This document shows, in pieces, positions 1 to 5,921 of a stretch of DNA of 5,922 bases (position 1 is its first letter; every line of letters begins with the position of its first letter). The notes beneath the pieces were generated by a model that was not told the DNA's origin, did not search any database, and was given only the letters and a program-made list of their open reading frames with translations. The DNA is from Brevundimonas sp. (GTDB lineage Bacteria > Pseudomonadota > Alphaproteobacteria > Caulobacterales > Caulobacteraceae). The position numbers were made by a program, and so were the translations under genes. The DNA lies in contig JADCBH010000058.1 of the NCBI GenBank assembly GCA_020253595.1, forward strand, positions 1 to 5,922, written 5' to 3'.

Positions 1-1
1 C

Positions 2-472
2 GGCGGTTCAGTCACAGATCTGACAGCGCCGTCCGGCCGCCCCGTCATCGCGCTGGACCTTCCCGGCCACGGACTTTCCGCAGAGGGCTGGCGCGGTCCC
101 ATTGACTGGCCTGGGACCGTCCGCGCAGCGCTGAACGCTCTGAACCTTTCTGACGCCGAGATCACCGGCGTAGGCGCTGGCTCTGTGCTCGCCTCGGCCC
201 TGTCCGCCGCGAAGCCCATGCCCTGCCGTGTTCTCGGCGTCCCAGTTCCCGCGTCATCGCTATCGCCCGAATGGGACGGTGCCCACCTGATCCGCGCCTT
301 CCGCATCGCGTCATGGGAGCGGCTGTTCGACCCGTGGTACCGCCGCGACCCAGCCCATCGCATCCACCGTCCTTCAGACCTCCTCACCGTCCACGCCCGA
401 GCCGTCAGTCTGCTCCGGGCCCAGCAGCGATGGTCCGATCTGGAGACATGGGCGGTTCAAACCACGCACTGA
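2..472 (+). CDS. Alpha/beta-hydrolase-fold protein, C-terminal part (5' end outside window)
   Basis: An open frame runs from the left edge to a TGA at 470-472, giving 156 visible residues; the N-terminus lies outside the window. Residues 13-26 (RPVIALDLPGHGLS) are the beta-strand plus D-x-PGHG-x-S segment typical of alpha/beta hydrolases, which normally follows the HG oxyanion strand, so probably only about 40-60 residues are missing. The next strand, residues 52-63, leads into G56-V57-G58-A59-G60. This is the place of the nucleophile elbow (normally G-x-S-x-G), and here Gly replaces the serine. No clear C-terminal Asp/His catalytic pair is visible, though H144-like positions near the end cannot be excluded. 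The visible part shows no signal peptide or membrane helix. The fold assignment is fairly secure. The substrate is unknown, and the protein may be non-catalytic, as in NDRG-type members that also carry G-x-G-x-G. It converges on the MFS gene across a 150-bp gap. Confidence 0.75.
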   Translation, partial: GGSVTDLTAPSGRPVIALDLPGHGLSAEGWRGPIDWPGTVRAALNALNLSDAEITGVGAGSVLASALSAAKPMPCRVLGVPVPASSLSPEWDGAHLIRAFRIASWERLFDPWYRRDPAHRIHRPSDLLTVHARAVSLLRAQQRWSDLETWAVQTTH

Positions 473-503
473 CGCCGACACGACCGATATTGACGTCTCG
501 ATG

Positions 504-534
504 CGCTAGGGTTGCGCGACGTCGCAGTCTAGCG
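504..534. other. Imperfect inverted repeat (possible hairpin) after the hydrolase gene
   Basis: The arms CGCTAG (504-509) and CTAGCG (529-534) are exact reverse complements. Inside them, TGCG (513-516) and CGCA (523-526) can extend the stem across a small internal loop, and the core 516-525 (GCGACGTCGC) is itself a perfect 10-bp palindrome. A T-run does not follow on either strand, so it is not a standard intrinsic terminator. It lies 32 bases after the hydrolase stop codon, in the gap between two converging genes, where a transcription stop would be expected. It could equally be a protein-binding site or chance pairing in GC-rich DNA. Confidence 0.3.
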
Positions 535-554
535 GCGCAATCCGGATGACGAAG

Positions 555-608
555 TGGACCCGTTGGACTCCGTGGACTCCTTGGACTCCGTGCACTGCGT
601 GGACTGTG
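555..608. repeat. Six tandem copies of a degenerate 9-bp repeat (consensus TGGACTCCG)
   Basis: Units start at 555, 564, 573, 582, 591 and 600 with no gaps. The copies at 564 and 582 are identical, and the copy at 573 differs at one base. The copies at 591 and 600 differ at two bases each and the copy at 555 at three. The three best copies each contain GACTC (566-570, 575-579, 584-588), a GANTC site, at a constant 9-bp period. The array lies in the intergenic gap, 14 bases beyond the MFS stop codon on the MFS transcript. The 9-bp period keeps frames open on the + strand, but I see no ribosome-binding site or credible gene there. Its function is unknown. Confidence 0.75.
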
Positions 609-622
609 TTTTTCACTGGGTC

Positions 623-1930
623 TCAGGCCGCCGGGTCCGCCGTCCGCTCCGCTGTAGCCACGTCGTCGGTCCGATCCCCGCCGAAGCTCCGGTATTTGCC
701 CATCAAGAGCAGCAGCGCCGCCACCGCCACCAGCCCCACGGCCGAATACAGCAGGATCGTCTCATAGCTGCCGGTCCGGTCGAAGTACTGGCCGAAGACC
801 ACCGGCCCGATCCCCGCCCCCAGAGCAAAGAAGCCGTAGAGCGCCCCATAGATGCCGCCATAGCTCTTCAGCCCGAAATAGCGGGCGACCATGAATGCCA
901 TCAGGTCATATTCGACCCCGGCCGCGAAGCCGATCAGCACGATCGACAGCCCCGCAATCACCGGATCGGTCGTCCCCTGAGCCAGCAGCCAGCATGCCAC
1001 CGCGGGCGCGCTCAGCAGCACGAAGGCCACGCCCGGTGCCCAGATCCGGTCGATCAGCCAGCCGCCGATTAGACGCCCTCCTATGACCGAAAGACCGATC
1101 AGAGACGCAAGGGTCACGATGTCGCCAGCCTCGAAGCCGTTGGACCTAAGGATGTTCTCGATGTTTGGAATGGGCCCGCCGACGGCGAAGCTGATCGGCA
1201 CGAAGGCCACCGCCAGCACCCAGAAACGCCAGTCCTTCAGCGCCTGGCCGAAGCTGAGGCCCGGCGTCACGGCCTTGCGTTCCGCATCGGCTACGCGCCG
1301 CTCAGCCGCCGTGACGGTTCTGCCGCCCACGTCGTGGAAGAAGACGAAGGCGATCGGCAGGGCGATCAGCAGCGGCAGAGCCGCCACGCCCAAATAGGCC
1401 ACCCGCCAGCCGAACTCCTCGACCAGCCAGGCCGTATAGGGCTTGCACGCGAAACCGAAGAGGCCCGTCCCCACCAGAGACAGCCCCAGGGCCAGCCCCT
1501 TGTGCACGTCGAACCGGTTGTTCACCGCCCTTGTCCAGGTCACCGGCAGGGTCCCGGCCCCGACCAGCGCCATGATCCCCCAGGTCACATAGAAAAGCGT
1601 GATGTTGCCATTGCTGGCGGCGAATCCGGCGAACGCCAGGCCGAACAGCACCAGCGACCACAGCGCCACCGTCCGCACCCCGATCCGGTCCGCCAACAGC
1701 CCCACCAGCGGGCTCGCCAAAAGCACGGCGAACGTCATGATCGGTAGCCCACCCAGGATCTCGGCGAAGCCCCAGCCGAACTCTCTGGCCAGCTCCGGGG
1801 CCAGAATGCCGATGGTGTAAAACGGCAGCGGCGACAGACCGAGCCCAATGCCCAGCATGGCGGACACCACGACGGGCCAGCCCAGCTTGAACTCACCGTA
1901 TCCGGCCTTCGCCCCAGACTGCCCTTGCAT
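623..1930 (-). CDS. Major facilitator superfamily (MFS) transporter, OFA/MCT-like
   Basis: This is a 435-residue inner-membrane secondary transporter, a normal MFS length, with about twelve hydrophobic helices. MFS motif A appears after helix 2 (residues 77-84, GLLADRIG) and is echoed in the second half (RLIGGWLIDR, 286-295). Residues 134-150 (RAVNNRFDVHKGLALGL) and the late segment 340-390 (EYD, ARYFG, GGIYG, GPVVFGQYFDRTGSY) resemble oxalate/formate and monocarboxylate-type carriers. A small carboxylate or related organic anion is therefore a plausible substrate, but this cannot be read from the sequence. The central loop (about 200-230) is charged and cytoplasmic. I chose the ATG at 1928-1930 because the frame stays open to 2140 but the extra 70 residues are Arg/Gly-rich, lack MFS character and lie antisense to the YciI gene. 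A weak GGGACC precedes this ATG. The gene is divergent from the YciI gene and probably controlled from the shared palindromic region. Confidence 0.9.
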   Translation of the reverse strand: MQGQSGAKAGYGEFKLGWPVVVSAMLGIGLGLSPLPFYTIGILAPELAREFGWGFAEILGGLPIMTFAVLLASPLVGLLADRIGVRTVALWSLVLFGLAFAGFAASNGNITLFYVTWGIMALVGAGTLPVTWTRAVNNRFDVHKGLALGLSLVGTGLFGFACKPYTAWLVEEFGWRVAYLGVAALPLLIALPIAFVFFHDVGGRTVTAAERRVADAERKAVTPGLSFGQALKDWRFWVLAVAFVPISFAVGGPIPNIENILRSNGFEAGDIVTLASLIGLSVIGGRLIGGWLIDRIWAPGVAFVLLSAPAVACWLLAQGTTDPVIAGLSIVLIGFAAGVEYDLMAFMVARYFGLKSYGGIYGALYGFFALGAGIGPVVFGQYFDRTGSYETILLYSAVGLVAVAALLLLMGKYRSFGGDRTDDVATAERTADPAA

Positions 1931-1955
1931 GCCGGTCCCGATCAGTTGGTATAAG
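1925..1955 (+). promoter_or_regulatory. Candidate promoter for the YciI gene
   Basis: TTGCAT at 1925-1930 and TATAAG at 1950-1955 resemble -35 and -10 boxes, separated by a long 19-bp spacer. The -10-like box lies inside the 18-bp palindrome, so a protein bound there would block this promoter. Transcription would begin near 1962, leaving a very short or nearly absent leader before the ATG at 1972. A TATAGA on the opposite strand (1961 down to 1956) could serve the MFS gene, but no good -35 box is seen for it. This is a by-eye assignment only. Confidence 0.3.
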
Positions 1956-1964
1956 TCTATACCA
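1947..1964. promoter_or_regulatory. Perfect 18-bp palindromic operator-like site between divergent genes
   Basis: TGGTATA-AGTC-TATACCA has two exact 7-bp arms around a 4-bp spacer. It is AT-rich in a very GC-rich neighbourhood and lies between the MFS start (1930) and the YciI start (1972). The TGGT...ACCA ends recall operators of GntR-family repressors, but other dimeric helix-turn-helix regulators also use such sites. It overlaps -10-like hexamers on both strands, so one bound dimer could repress both genes. No regulator gene lies in the window, so the cognate protein is unknown. Confidence 0.6.
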
Positions 1965-1971
1965 TTTGCCG

Positions 1972-2391
1972 ATGGATTCCCGACCGATGCAAGAGCCGAT
2001 CGCCGCCACGCCGTCCGACGCCCCACCTTTTGTCGCCAAGGACGAGACTCCGCTGTTCCTGTTTGTCTGCAAGGACAGCCCGAGCGGCCCCGCTCGCCGG
2101 GTCGAGCATCTGGAAGGCCACCTCGCCCACGTTGAAGCAAACTGGCGTCGCTATGTTGTGGCCGGCCCCATGCGACGACCCGGAGAGACCGCGCTCAGCG
2201 GCTCCTACTTCCTCGTTCGCGCAAAGGATGCCGATGAGGCCTGGAGCGTCATGCGCGGTGACCCCTACATAACCTCCGACCTCTACGCCGAGATCGAACT
2301 GACCGAGATCACACCGTCGATCGGCCTGTGGGTCGGCGGAAAGATCTGGGCAGACGCCGCCTCGATCGCCCAACGGGCGACCGGCGGCTGA
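1972..2391 (+). CDS. YciI-family protein with N-terminal extension
   Basis: This is a 139-residue soluble, probably cytoplasmic protein. From about residue 25 it matches the YciI (ferredoxin-like alpha/beta barrel) family. It has a first strand PLFLFVCKD, a helix with H46, H50 and H53 (EHLEGHLAHVE), the strand ending AGP (64-66), the strand SGSYFLVRA, a helix, then DPY (97-99) and a final strand. YciI proteins usually run about 95-100 residues, so the first 20-25 Pro/Ala-rich residues and the C-terminal tail are additions. The family includes a dechlorinating enzyme (TftG) and many uncharacterised members with a His/Asp pair; the reaction here is unknown. The start is uncertain: TTG 1966, ATG 1972 and ATG 1987 are all in frame and none has a clear ribosome-binding site. 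ATG 1972 was chosen as the first ATG after the operator, possibly on a near-leaderless mRNA. It is divergent from the MFS gene and probably co-regulated with it. Confidence 0.85.
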   Translation: MDSRPMQEPIAATPSDAPPFVAKDETPLFLFVCKDSPSGPARRVEHLEGHLAHVEANWRRYVVAGPMRRPGETALSGSYFLVRAKDADEAWSVMRGDPYITSDLYAEIELTEITPSIGLWVGGKIWADAASIAQRATGG

Positions 2392-2407
2392 GCGCGGTCA
2401 ACTCACT

Positions 2408-2422
2408 CCCCGGCCCACGGGG
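2408..2422. terminator. Small GC hairpin between convergent genes (weak terminator candidate)
   Basis: CCCCG (2408-2412) and CGGGG (2418-2422) pair around a 5-base loop, 17 bases after the YciI stop and in the 99-bp gap where the YciI and aminopeptidase transcripts converge. No T-run follows on either strand. A second weak pairing, CTGCC (2465-2469) with GGCAG (2484-2488), lies directly after the aminopeptidase stop. Position is the main support, and such stems are common by chance at this GC content. Confidence 0.25.
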
Positions 2423-2490
2423 CTCGCCGCCTCTGCCCTCGCCTCGATCTTCAGCGACGCGCCGCTGCCAGGCTGACAGCACCGGCAGGA

Positions 2491-4104
2491 TCACCCTCCC
2501 CCATTGCCAGGCTCACGCGCGATCGGTCGCCAGTCGCGCACGAACTGCTCCAGCAGACGGACAGAAAAACCCGCCGAGCCCGGCGCGCTCCAATCGCCCG
2601 AGCCGCTCCAGGCCATGTTGGCGATGTCCAGGTGGGCCCAGGGGATATCACGGCTGACGAACTCACCGATGAACCAGGCCCCAGTGCTCGCCCCAGCGCC
2701 GGCATCGCTGGTGTTCTTGAGATCGGCGATGGTGGAGGACATGTCCGCGCCGTGAGACGCGTTGAGCGGCAAACGCCACAGCTGTTCGCCCGTGGCGCGG
2801 CCCGCAGCCTCCAACTGATCCGCCAGGGAGTCATGTCGGCTGAACAGCCCGGCGTAGTCGTCGCCCAGCGCCCCGCCGACCGACCCTGTCAGGGTGGCCA
2901 CGTCCACCACGACGGCGGGCTGGAGATTGCGCTCGGTCCAGACAAGGGCGTCGGCCAGAACCAGTCGGCCTTCAGCGTCAGTGTTGATGATTTCGATGGT
3001 CTTGCCGTTCATCGCAGAGAGAACGTCGCCGGGCCGGATCGCGCGGCCATCGGGCATGTTCTCGGCCAGCGCCGCGACAGCGACAACGTCCACCGGTGCT
3101 CCGGAACGGGCGAGCGCCAGGACCGCAGCCGTCACTGCCGCTGCGCCCGACATGTCCATCTTCATGTTCCCCATTCCGGCGGCGGGCTTGATGGAAATGC
3201 CGCCGGTGTCGAACGTGATCCCATTGCCGACCAGGGCGATGGGGCCACCTTCAGGGGCACCCTCGCCACTATAACGGACCACCAGAAGACGCGGCGGACG
3301 CTCCGAACCCTGGCCGACCCCCAAAAGCGCTCCCATGCCCAACCGCTCCATCGCCGGGACATCCAGCACTTCGATACGCACGCCTGGGATACCGGCGAAT
3401 GCGGTTCGCGCCCGCTCCACGAAGGTCTCTGGGTAAACAACGTTGGCCGGTTCGTTGGAAACGTCACGAGCCCACGCCATGGCCTCAATCAACGATGCGC
3501 CACGGCCTTCGAAGATCGACCGTGCCGCGTCCGTTTCGTCAGAGACGATCGTGACGGGACCGCCCGGAGCAGCGGCCCGACGCCCGGCTTGATAAAGGTC
3601 GGAACGATAGTGACCAATCCCCATACCCGTCGCGAAGGCCGCCACGGAGTCGAAAGGCAAGCCTCCCGCCAGCACGGTGACGGGATCGGGATCGTTGACC
3701 AATGCGCGCCCGACCACGGCACCGCTCCACTGGGGATCGGCGTTCGACGAGCCGAGGCCGACGATGAGGATCCGATCCCATTCGCCGATGCCCCGCAGTG
3801 TCAGGGTCTGACGCGCACCATAGCCAAAGGCTGCCGAGCTCAGCGCGCGTTCCACCGCCTGTTGCGTCCCCTCAGCGAGACCGGCACCCCGCACGGCAAG
3901 GTCGCCGGCCCTGCTCAGCGGCAGCACCAACACGCCACGGGCTTCTCCCGCACTGTTGGAGAAGGTCACCTGGCGCGGCGAGATGGCCACCGCCTCGGCC
4001 GGGCGGGACAGGGTCTGGGCGACGGCACCGTTGGGGACTGAAAGAGTCAGGGTGCTCAACAGGGTGAAGGCGGATACGGCGAGCGAACGCGTGCGAGGGG
4101 TCAT
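2491..4104 (-). CDS. Exported M17-family leucyl aminopeptidase-like protein, metal-ligand Lys replaced by Asn
   Basis: This is a 537-residue M17 peptidase. M17 enzymes remove N-terminal residues from peptides using two metal ions and usually act as cytoplasmic hexamers. Residues 1-29 form a Sec signal peptide (Arg-containing start, hydrophobic core, AVA before Q30), so it should act in the periplasm. The N-terminal macro-like domain spans about 40-190 and the catalytic domain about 200-525. Spacing aligned to bovine lens aminopeptidase (K250, D255, K262, D273, D332, E334, R336) gives N294, D299, K306, D317, D376, E378 and R380. Every position is conserved except the first, where the usual metal-binding lysine is asparagine (VGNGITFDTGG; codon AAT). 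Other family blocks are present: NTDAEGRL (374-381), ADLKN (460-464) and PWAHLDIA (488-495). The ATG at 4104 has AAGGGA eight bases upstream. It lies 96 bp downstream of the DUF3299 gene, in the same direction. It may be an active, altered-metal or inactive peptidase. Confidence 0.93.
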   Translation of the reverse strand: MTPRTRSLAVSAFTLLSTLTLSVPNGAVAQTLSRPAEAVAISPRQVTFSNSAGEARGVLVLPLSRAGDLAVRGAGLAEGTQQAVERALSSAAFGYGARQTLTLRGIGEWDRILIVGLGSSNADPQWSGAVVGRALVNDPDPVTVLAGGLPFDSVAAFATGMGIGHYRSDLYQAGRRAAAPGGPVTIVSDETDAARSIFEGRGASLIEAMAWARDVSNEPANVVYPETFVERARTAFAGIPGVRIEVLDVPAMERLGMGALLGVGQGSERPPRLLVVRYSGEGAPEGGPIALVGNGITFDTGGISIKPAAGMGNMKMDMSGAAAVTAAVLALARSGAPVDVVAVAALAENMPDGRAIRPGDVLSAMNGKTIEIINTDAEGRLVLADALVWTERNLQPAVVVDVATLTGSVGGALGDDYAGLFSRHDSLADQLEAAGRATGEQLWRLPLNASHGADMSSTIADLKNTSDAGAGASTGAWFIGEFVSRDIPWAHLDIANMAWSGSGDWSAPGSAGFSVRLLEQFVRDWRPIAREPGNGGG

Positions 4105-4112
4105 TTCAACAG

Positions 4113-4118
4113 TCCCTT
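4113..4118 (-). promoter_or_regulatory. Ribosome-binding site of the M17 peptidase
   Basis: On the minus strand this reads AAGGGA, eight bases before the ATG at 4104. It supports this start, which also gives a complete signal peptide, and indicates independent translation initiation rather than coupling to the DUF3299 gene. Confidence 0.55.
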
Positions 4119-4200
4119 GGGTTAGGCTTGATGGGTAGAGGGTACGGAAGCAAAGGGTTCGGAACCGCGGCGTCGATCCAGCAACGAGAAGGCAGATTTA

Positions 4201-4824
4201 TCATCCCTCCACCCGCTCCACGATCCGCGCCGACGCACCGTTCATCTGGAAGAAGAGCCCCTTTTCACCGTTGTCCGCCAGCGTCAGCACCCCGGTCACT
4301 TCGACCAGATGATAGCCTGCAGGAATGGGTCGGTTCAGGGTGACCTCGATCACTTCGTTTGGCTCTGCTGGCGGATGGAAGAAGCAGACGGGCGTATAGG
4401 GCGAGATCAGGAAGTGACGCGTCCGCAGGTCCGACTCCAACGGCAGCATATAGCCCTGCAAGGTGATCCGCCGGCCGGCCATGTCCTGCACGGCCCCGGG
4501 ATGGGCAGCCTCGAACAGTTGAGACTGTTCATCGATCGTAATCCGGGTCTGACGCAGGACACGCCACATCGGGCCGTCGGCGGTCGGAAGATTGAGCTGC
4601 ATCGCTCGTTCCTCGGCGAGTTCGGCAGCAAGTGGGTCATCCTGCGTGGCGGCGCTTTCGAGGGCCTCTGCCGCTTCAGACAAAGGGACCTCGACGAAGC
4701 CGAGGCCCGGCTCCATCGCCATTTCTTCCGATGTCAGAACGGACGGTGCCTCCGCCTGAGGTTCGATCGGCCGGCAGCCGGTGGCAAGGAGCAACAGCAA
4801 CACGAGCGCGTGACGGCTGCCCAT
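4201..4824 (-). CDS. DUF3299 domain lipoprotein
   Basis: This is a 207-residue predicted lipoprotein. A short signal (MGSRHALVLLLLLATGC) ends in a lipobox-like ATGC with C17 as the lipidated residue. Arg rather than Asp follows the Cys, so outer-membrane sorting is possible. Residues 18-80 form an acidic, Glu/Ala-rich linker. From about 110 to the end it matches DUF3299: GRRITLQGYMLPLE (117-130), then SPYTPVCFFHPPAEPNEVI (141-159) with the conserved C147-x-x-H150-P-P core, and a final strand segment with GLFFQMNGA. The family has no firmly established function; Cys and His in this motif could bind metal, which is inference. The start ATG overlaps the permease stop by one base (TGATG), with GGGAGG six bases upstream, so translation is probably coupled. 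Family members often sit beside ABC permeases of this type, suggesting an accessory role in the same envelope transport system. Confidence 0.87.
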   Translation of the reverse strand: MGSRHALVLLLLLATGCRPIEPQAEAPSVLTSEEMAMEPGLGFVEVPLSEAAEALESAATQDDPLAAELAEERAMQLNLPTADGPMWRVLRQTRITIDEQSQLFEAAHPGAVQDMAGRRITLQGYMLPLESDLRTRHFLISPYTPVCFFHPPAEPNEVIEVTLNRPIPAGYHLVEVTGVLTLADNGEKGLFFQMNGASARIVERVEG

Positions 4825-5921
4825 CAGCCGCCTCCCAGAGTCCGGACGACCGAGGTCCGGGCGGCGATCCAGCCTGGTGCAACAGAGCCGACCACAGCCA
4901 GACCGAGCGCAACCACCAGAAGCAACGCCTCCGTTCCGCCGGGTGCGGGAAGCGGAAGCGGATGACCGCCGGGCCCCGCGGTCGCGACGACCTGCGCCAC
5001 TGCTCTCGCTCCCAGAGCCCCGAGCAGCCCTCCAACCATGCCCAACAGTGCTCCCTCGGTGAGGCTCAGTGACATCATGCGGCCGGGTGCGCCCCCCAAT
5101 GCGCGTAGCAGGGCGATCTCACGCCGGCGCGCAGTGACGGCTGCGATCAAGGCGATCATGAAGCCGAGCCCGGACAGGATGAGAAGGGCAACGCCCAGTC
5201 CCGCGATCGCGCGCGAACCTGCGCCGACCAGGGCATTCAGCCGCCGTGCCTCTTCAGGCGGAGCAGCGGGCTGGAGATCCGGGGTTCCACTGATGCGACG
5301 AGGCAGAACGACCGCTGCAAGAGGCGAGCGATAGCGAACGAGTACCGCCGTGATCTGAAGGGCGTTGTCGAGGCTCGTCTCGCTGACCACCTGGTGATCG
5401 TGGCCGTGGCCATGATCGTGTCGACCCTCGGAGGCATCGGTTCCGTCATCGTGCTGGTGCAGCGCCCAGACGCTGCTCAGATCGGTCAGAATGAGTCTGT
5501 CTATGACTGCGCCCGTCGGCCTGAGGATACCAACCACCTGATAGGGTTGCTCTGCATGCGCCTCTCCTCCCGCCAAGCCATGTTCTCCCGCGAAGGAGTC
5601 CCCGATGGACAACGAAAGCCGCCGCGCCGCTTCGGCCCCTAGAACGGCCTGCATGGAGTTGTCCCAGATCGCGCCTTGGCCAACAGTCGCACTGTAGAGG
5701 TCCAGGTACTCTTTCGTGGTCCCGACGATCCGCACACCGGCCACACTGTCACCCAGCGATACCGGCACTGCGGCCTCCACAAGGGGATCGCGCGCGAGCG
5801 TCGTCTGAACGGAAAGGGGAATGTTGCCGGTCGGCGCATCAACCTGGAACAAGGTCGAGGTCACCAGTTGGAGCGGGCTTCCCTTGGCTCCGACGACCAA
5901 ATCGATGCCAGCGAGGTCGCG
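4824..5921 (-). CDS. MacB/FtsX-type ABC transporter permease with His-rich loop (N-terminus outside window)
   Basis: This is an inner-membrane permease subunit of a type VII (MacB/LolC/FtsX-like) ABC system, with 365 residues visible. The frame is open to the right edge; no credible start lies inside, because the first visible residues (GIDLVVGAKGSPLQLV) already belong to the conserved segment after helix 1, so helix 1 and the start are missing. Residues about 10-220 form the periplasmic domain. It includes a His-rich stretch (about 155-176; HQH, then a HDHGHGHDH run with five alternating His). The C-terminal FtsX domain holds three helices (about 238-263, 286-310, 330-350) and the cytoplasmic segment REIALLRALGGAPGRMM between the first two, as in the family. 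These proteins need a separate ATPase, expected just upstream beyond 5922. The His run suggests a metal ligand, perhaps zinc, as in Zrg-type systems; this is inference. The stop codon overlaps the DUF3299 start. Confidence 0.9.
   Translation of the reverse strand, partial: RDLAGIDLVVGAKGSPLQLVTSTLFQVDAPTGNIPLSVQTTLARDPLVEAAVPVSLGDSVAGVRIVGTTKEYLDLYSATVGQGAIWDNSMQAVLGAEAARRLSLSIGDSFAGEHGLAGGEAHAEQPYQVVGILRPTGAVIDRLILTDLSSVWALHQHDDGTDASEGRHDHGHGHDHQVVSETSLDNALQITAVLVRYRSPLAAVVLPRRISGTPDLQPAAPPEEARRLNALVGAGSRAIAGLGVALLILSGLGFMIALIAAVTARRREIALLRALGGAPGRMMSLSLTEGALLGMVGGLLGALGARAVAQVVATAGPGGHPLPLPAPGGTEALLLVVALGLAVVGSVAPGWIAARTSVVRTLGGG
4831..4836 (-). promoter_or_regulatory. Ribosome-binding site of the DUF3299 gene, inside the permease gene
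   Basis: On the minus strand this reads GGGAGG, six bases before the ATG at 4824, the strongest Shine-Dalgarno match in the window. It lies in the last codons of the permease gene and, with the TGATG stop/start overlap, fixes the DUF3299 start and points to coupled translation. Confidence 0.75.

Noticed and set aside
546..1072. + strand open frames starting at the 9-bp repeat (Trp-Thr-Pro or Leu-Asp-Ser repeats).
   Set aside because: There is no ribosome-binding site, the low-complexity start comes from the tandem repeat, and the remainder is antisense to the MFS gene.
1931..2140. N-terminal extension of the MFS frame to 2140 (70 extra residues).
   Set aside because: The extension is Arg/Gly-rich, has no helix or MFS feature and runs antisense through the YciI gene and operator; the ATG at 1930 gives a normal MFS length and start.
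2632..4041. Long + strand open frame (469 codons) antisense to the aminopeptidase gene.
   Set aside because: It is a shadow of the M17 gene in GC-rich DNA: the composition is rich in Arg, His, Gly and Asp, no domain is recognisable, and the minus-strand gene matches its family throughout.
4156..4166. 11-bp palindrome GGTTCGGAACC in the gap upstream of the aminopeptidase.
   Set aside because: The arms are only 5 bp and no promoter boxes are seen around it; this is expected by chance at this GC content, so it was not called an operator.
4309..5072. + strand open frames antisense to the DUF3299 and permease genes.
   Set aside because: They lie opposite two well-supported genes and have Arg/Gln/Pro-rich shadow composition with no family features.
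5394..5459. The alternating His codon run considered as a noncoding DNA repeat.
   Set aside because: It lies in frame inside the permease and is explained by the His/Asp/Gly-rich protein segment.
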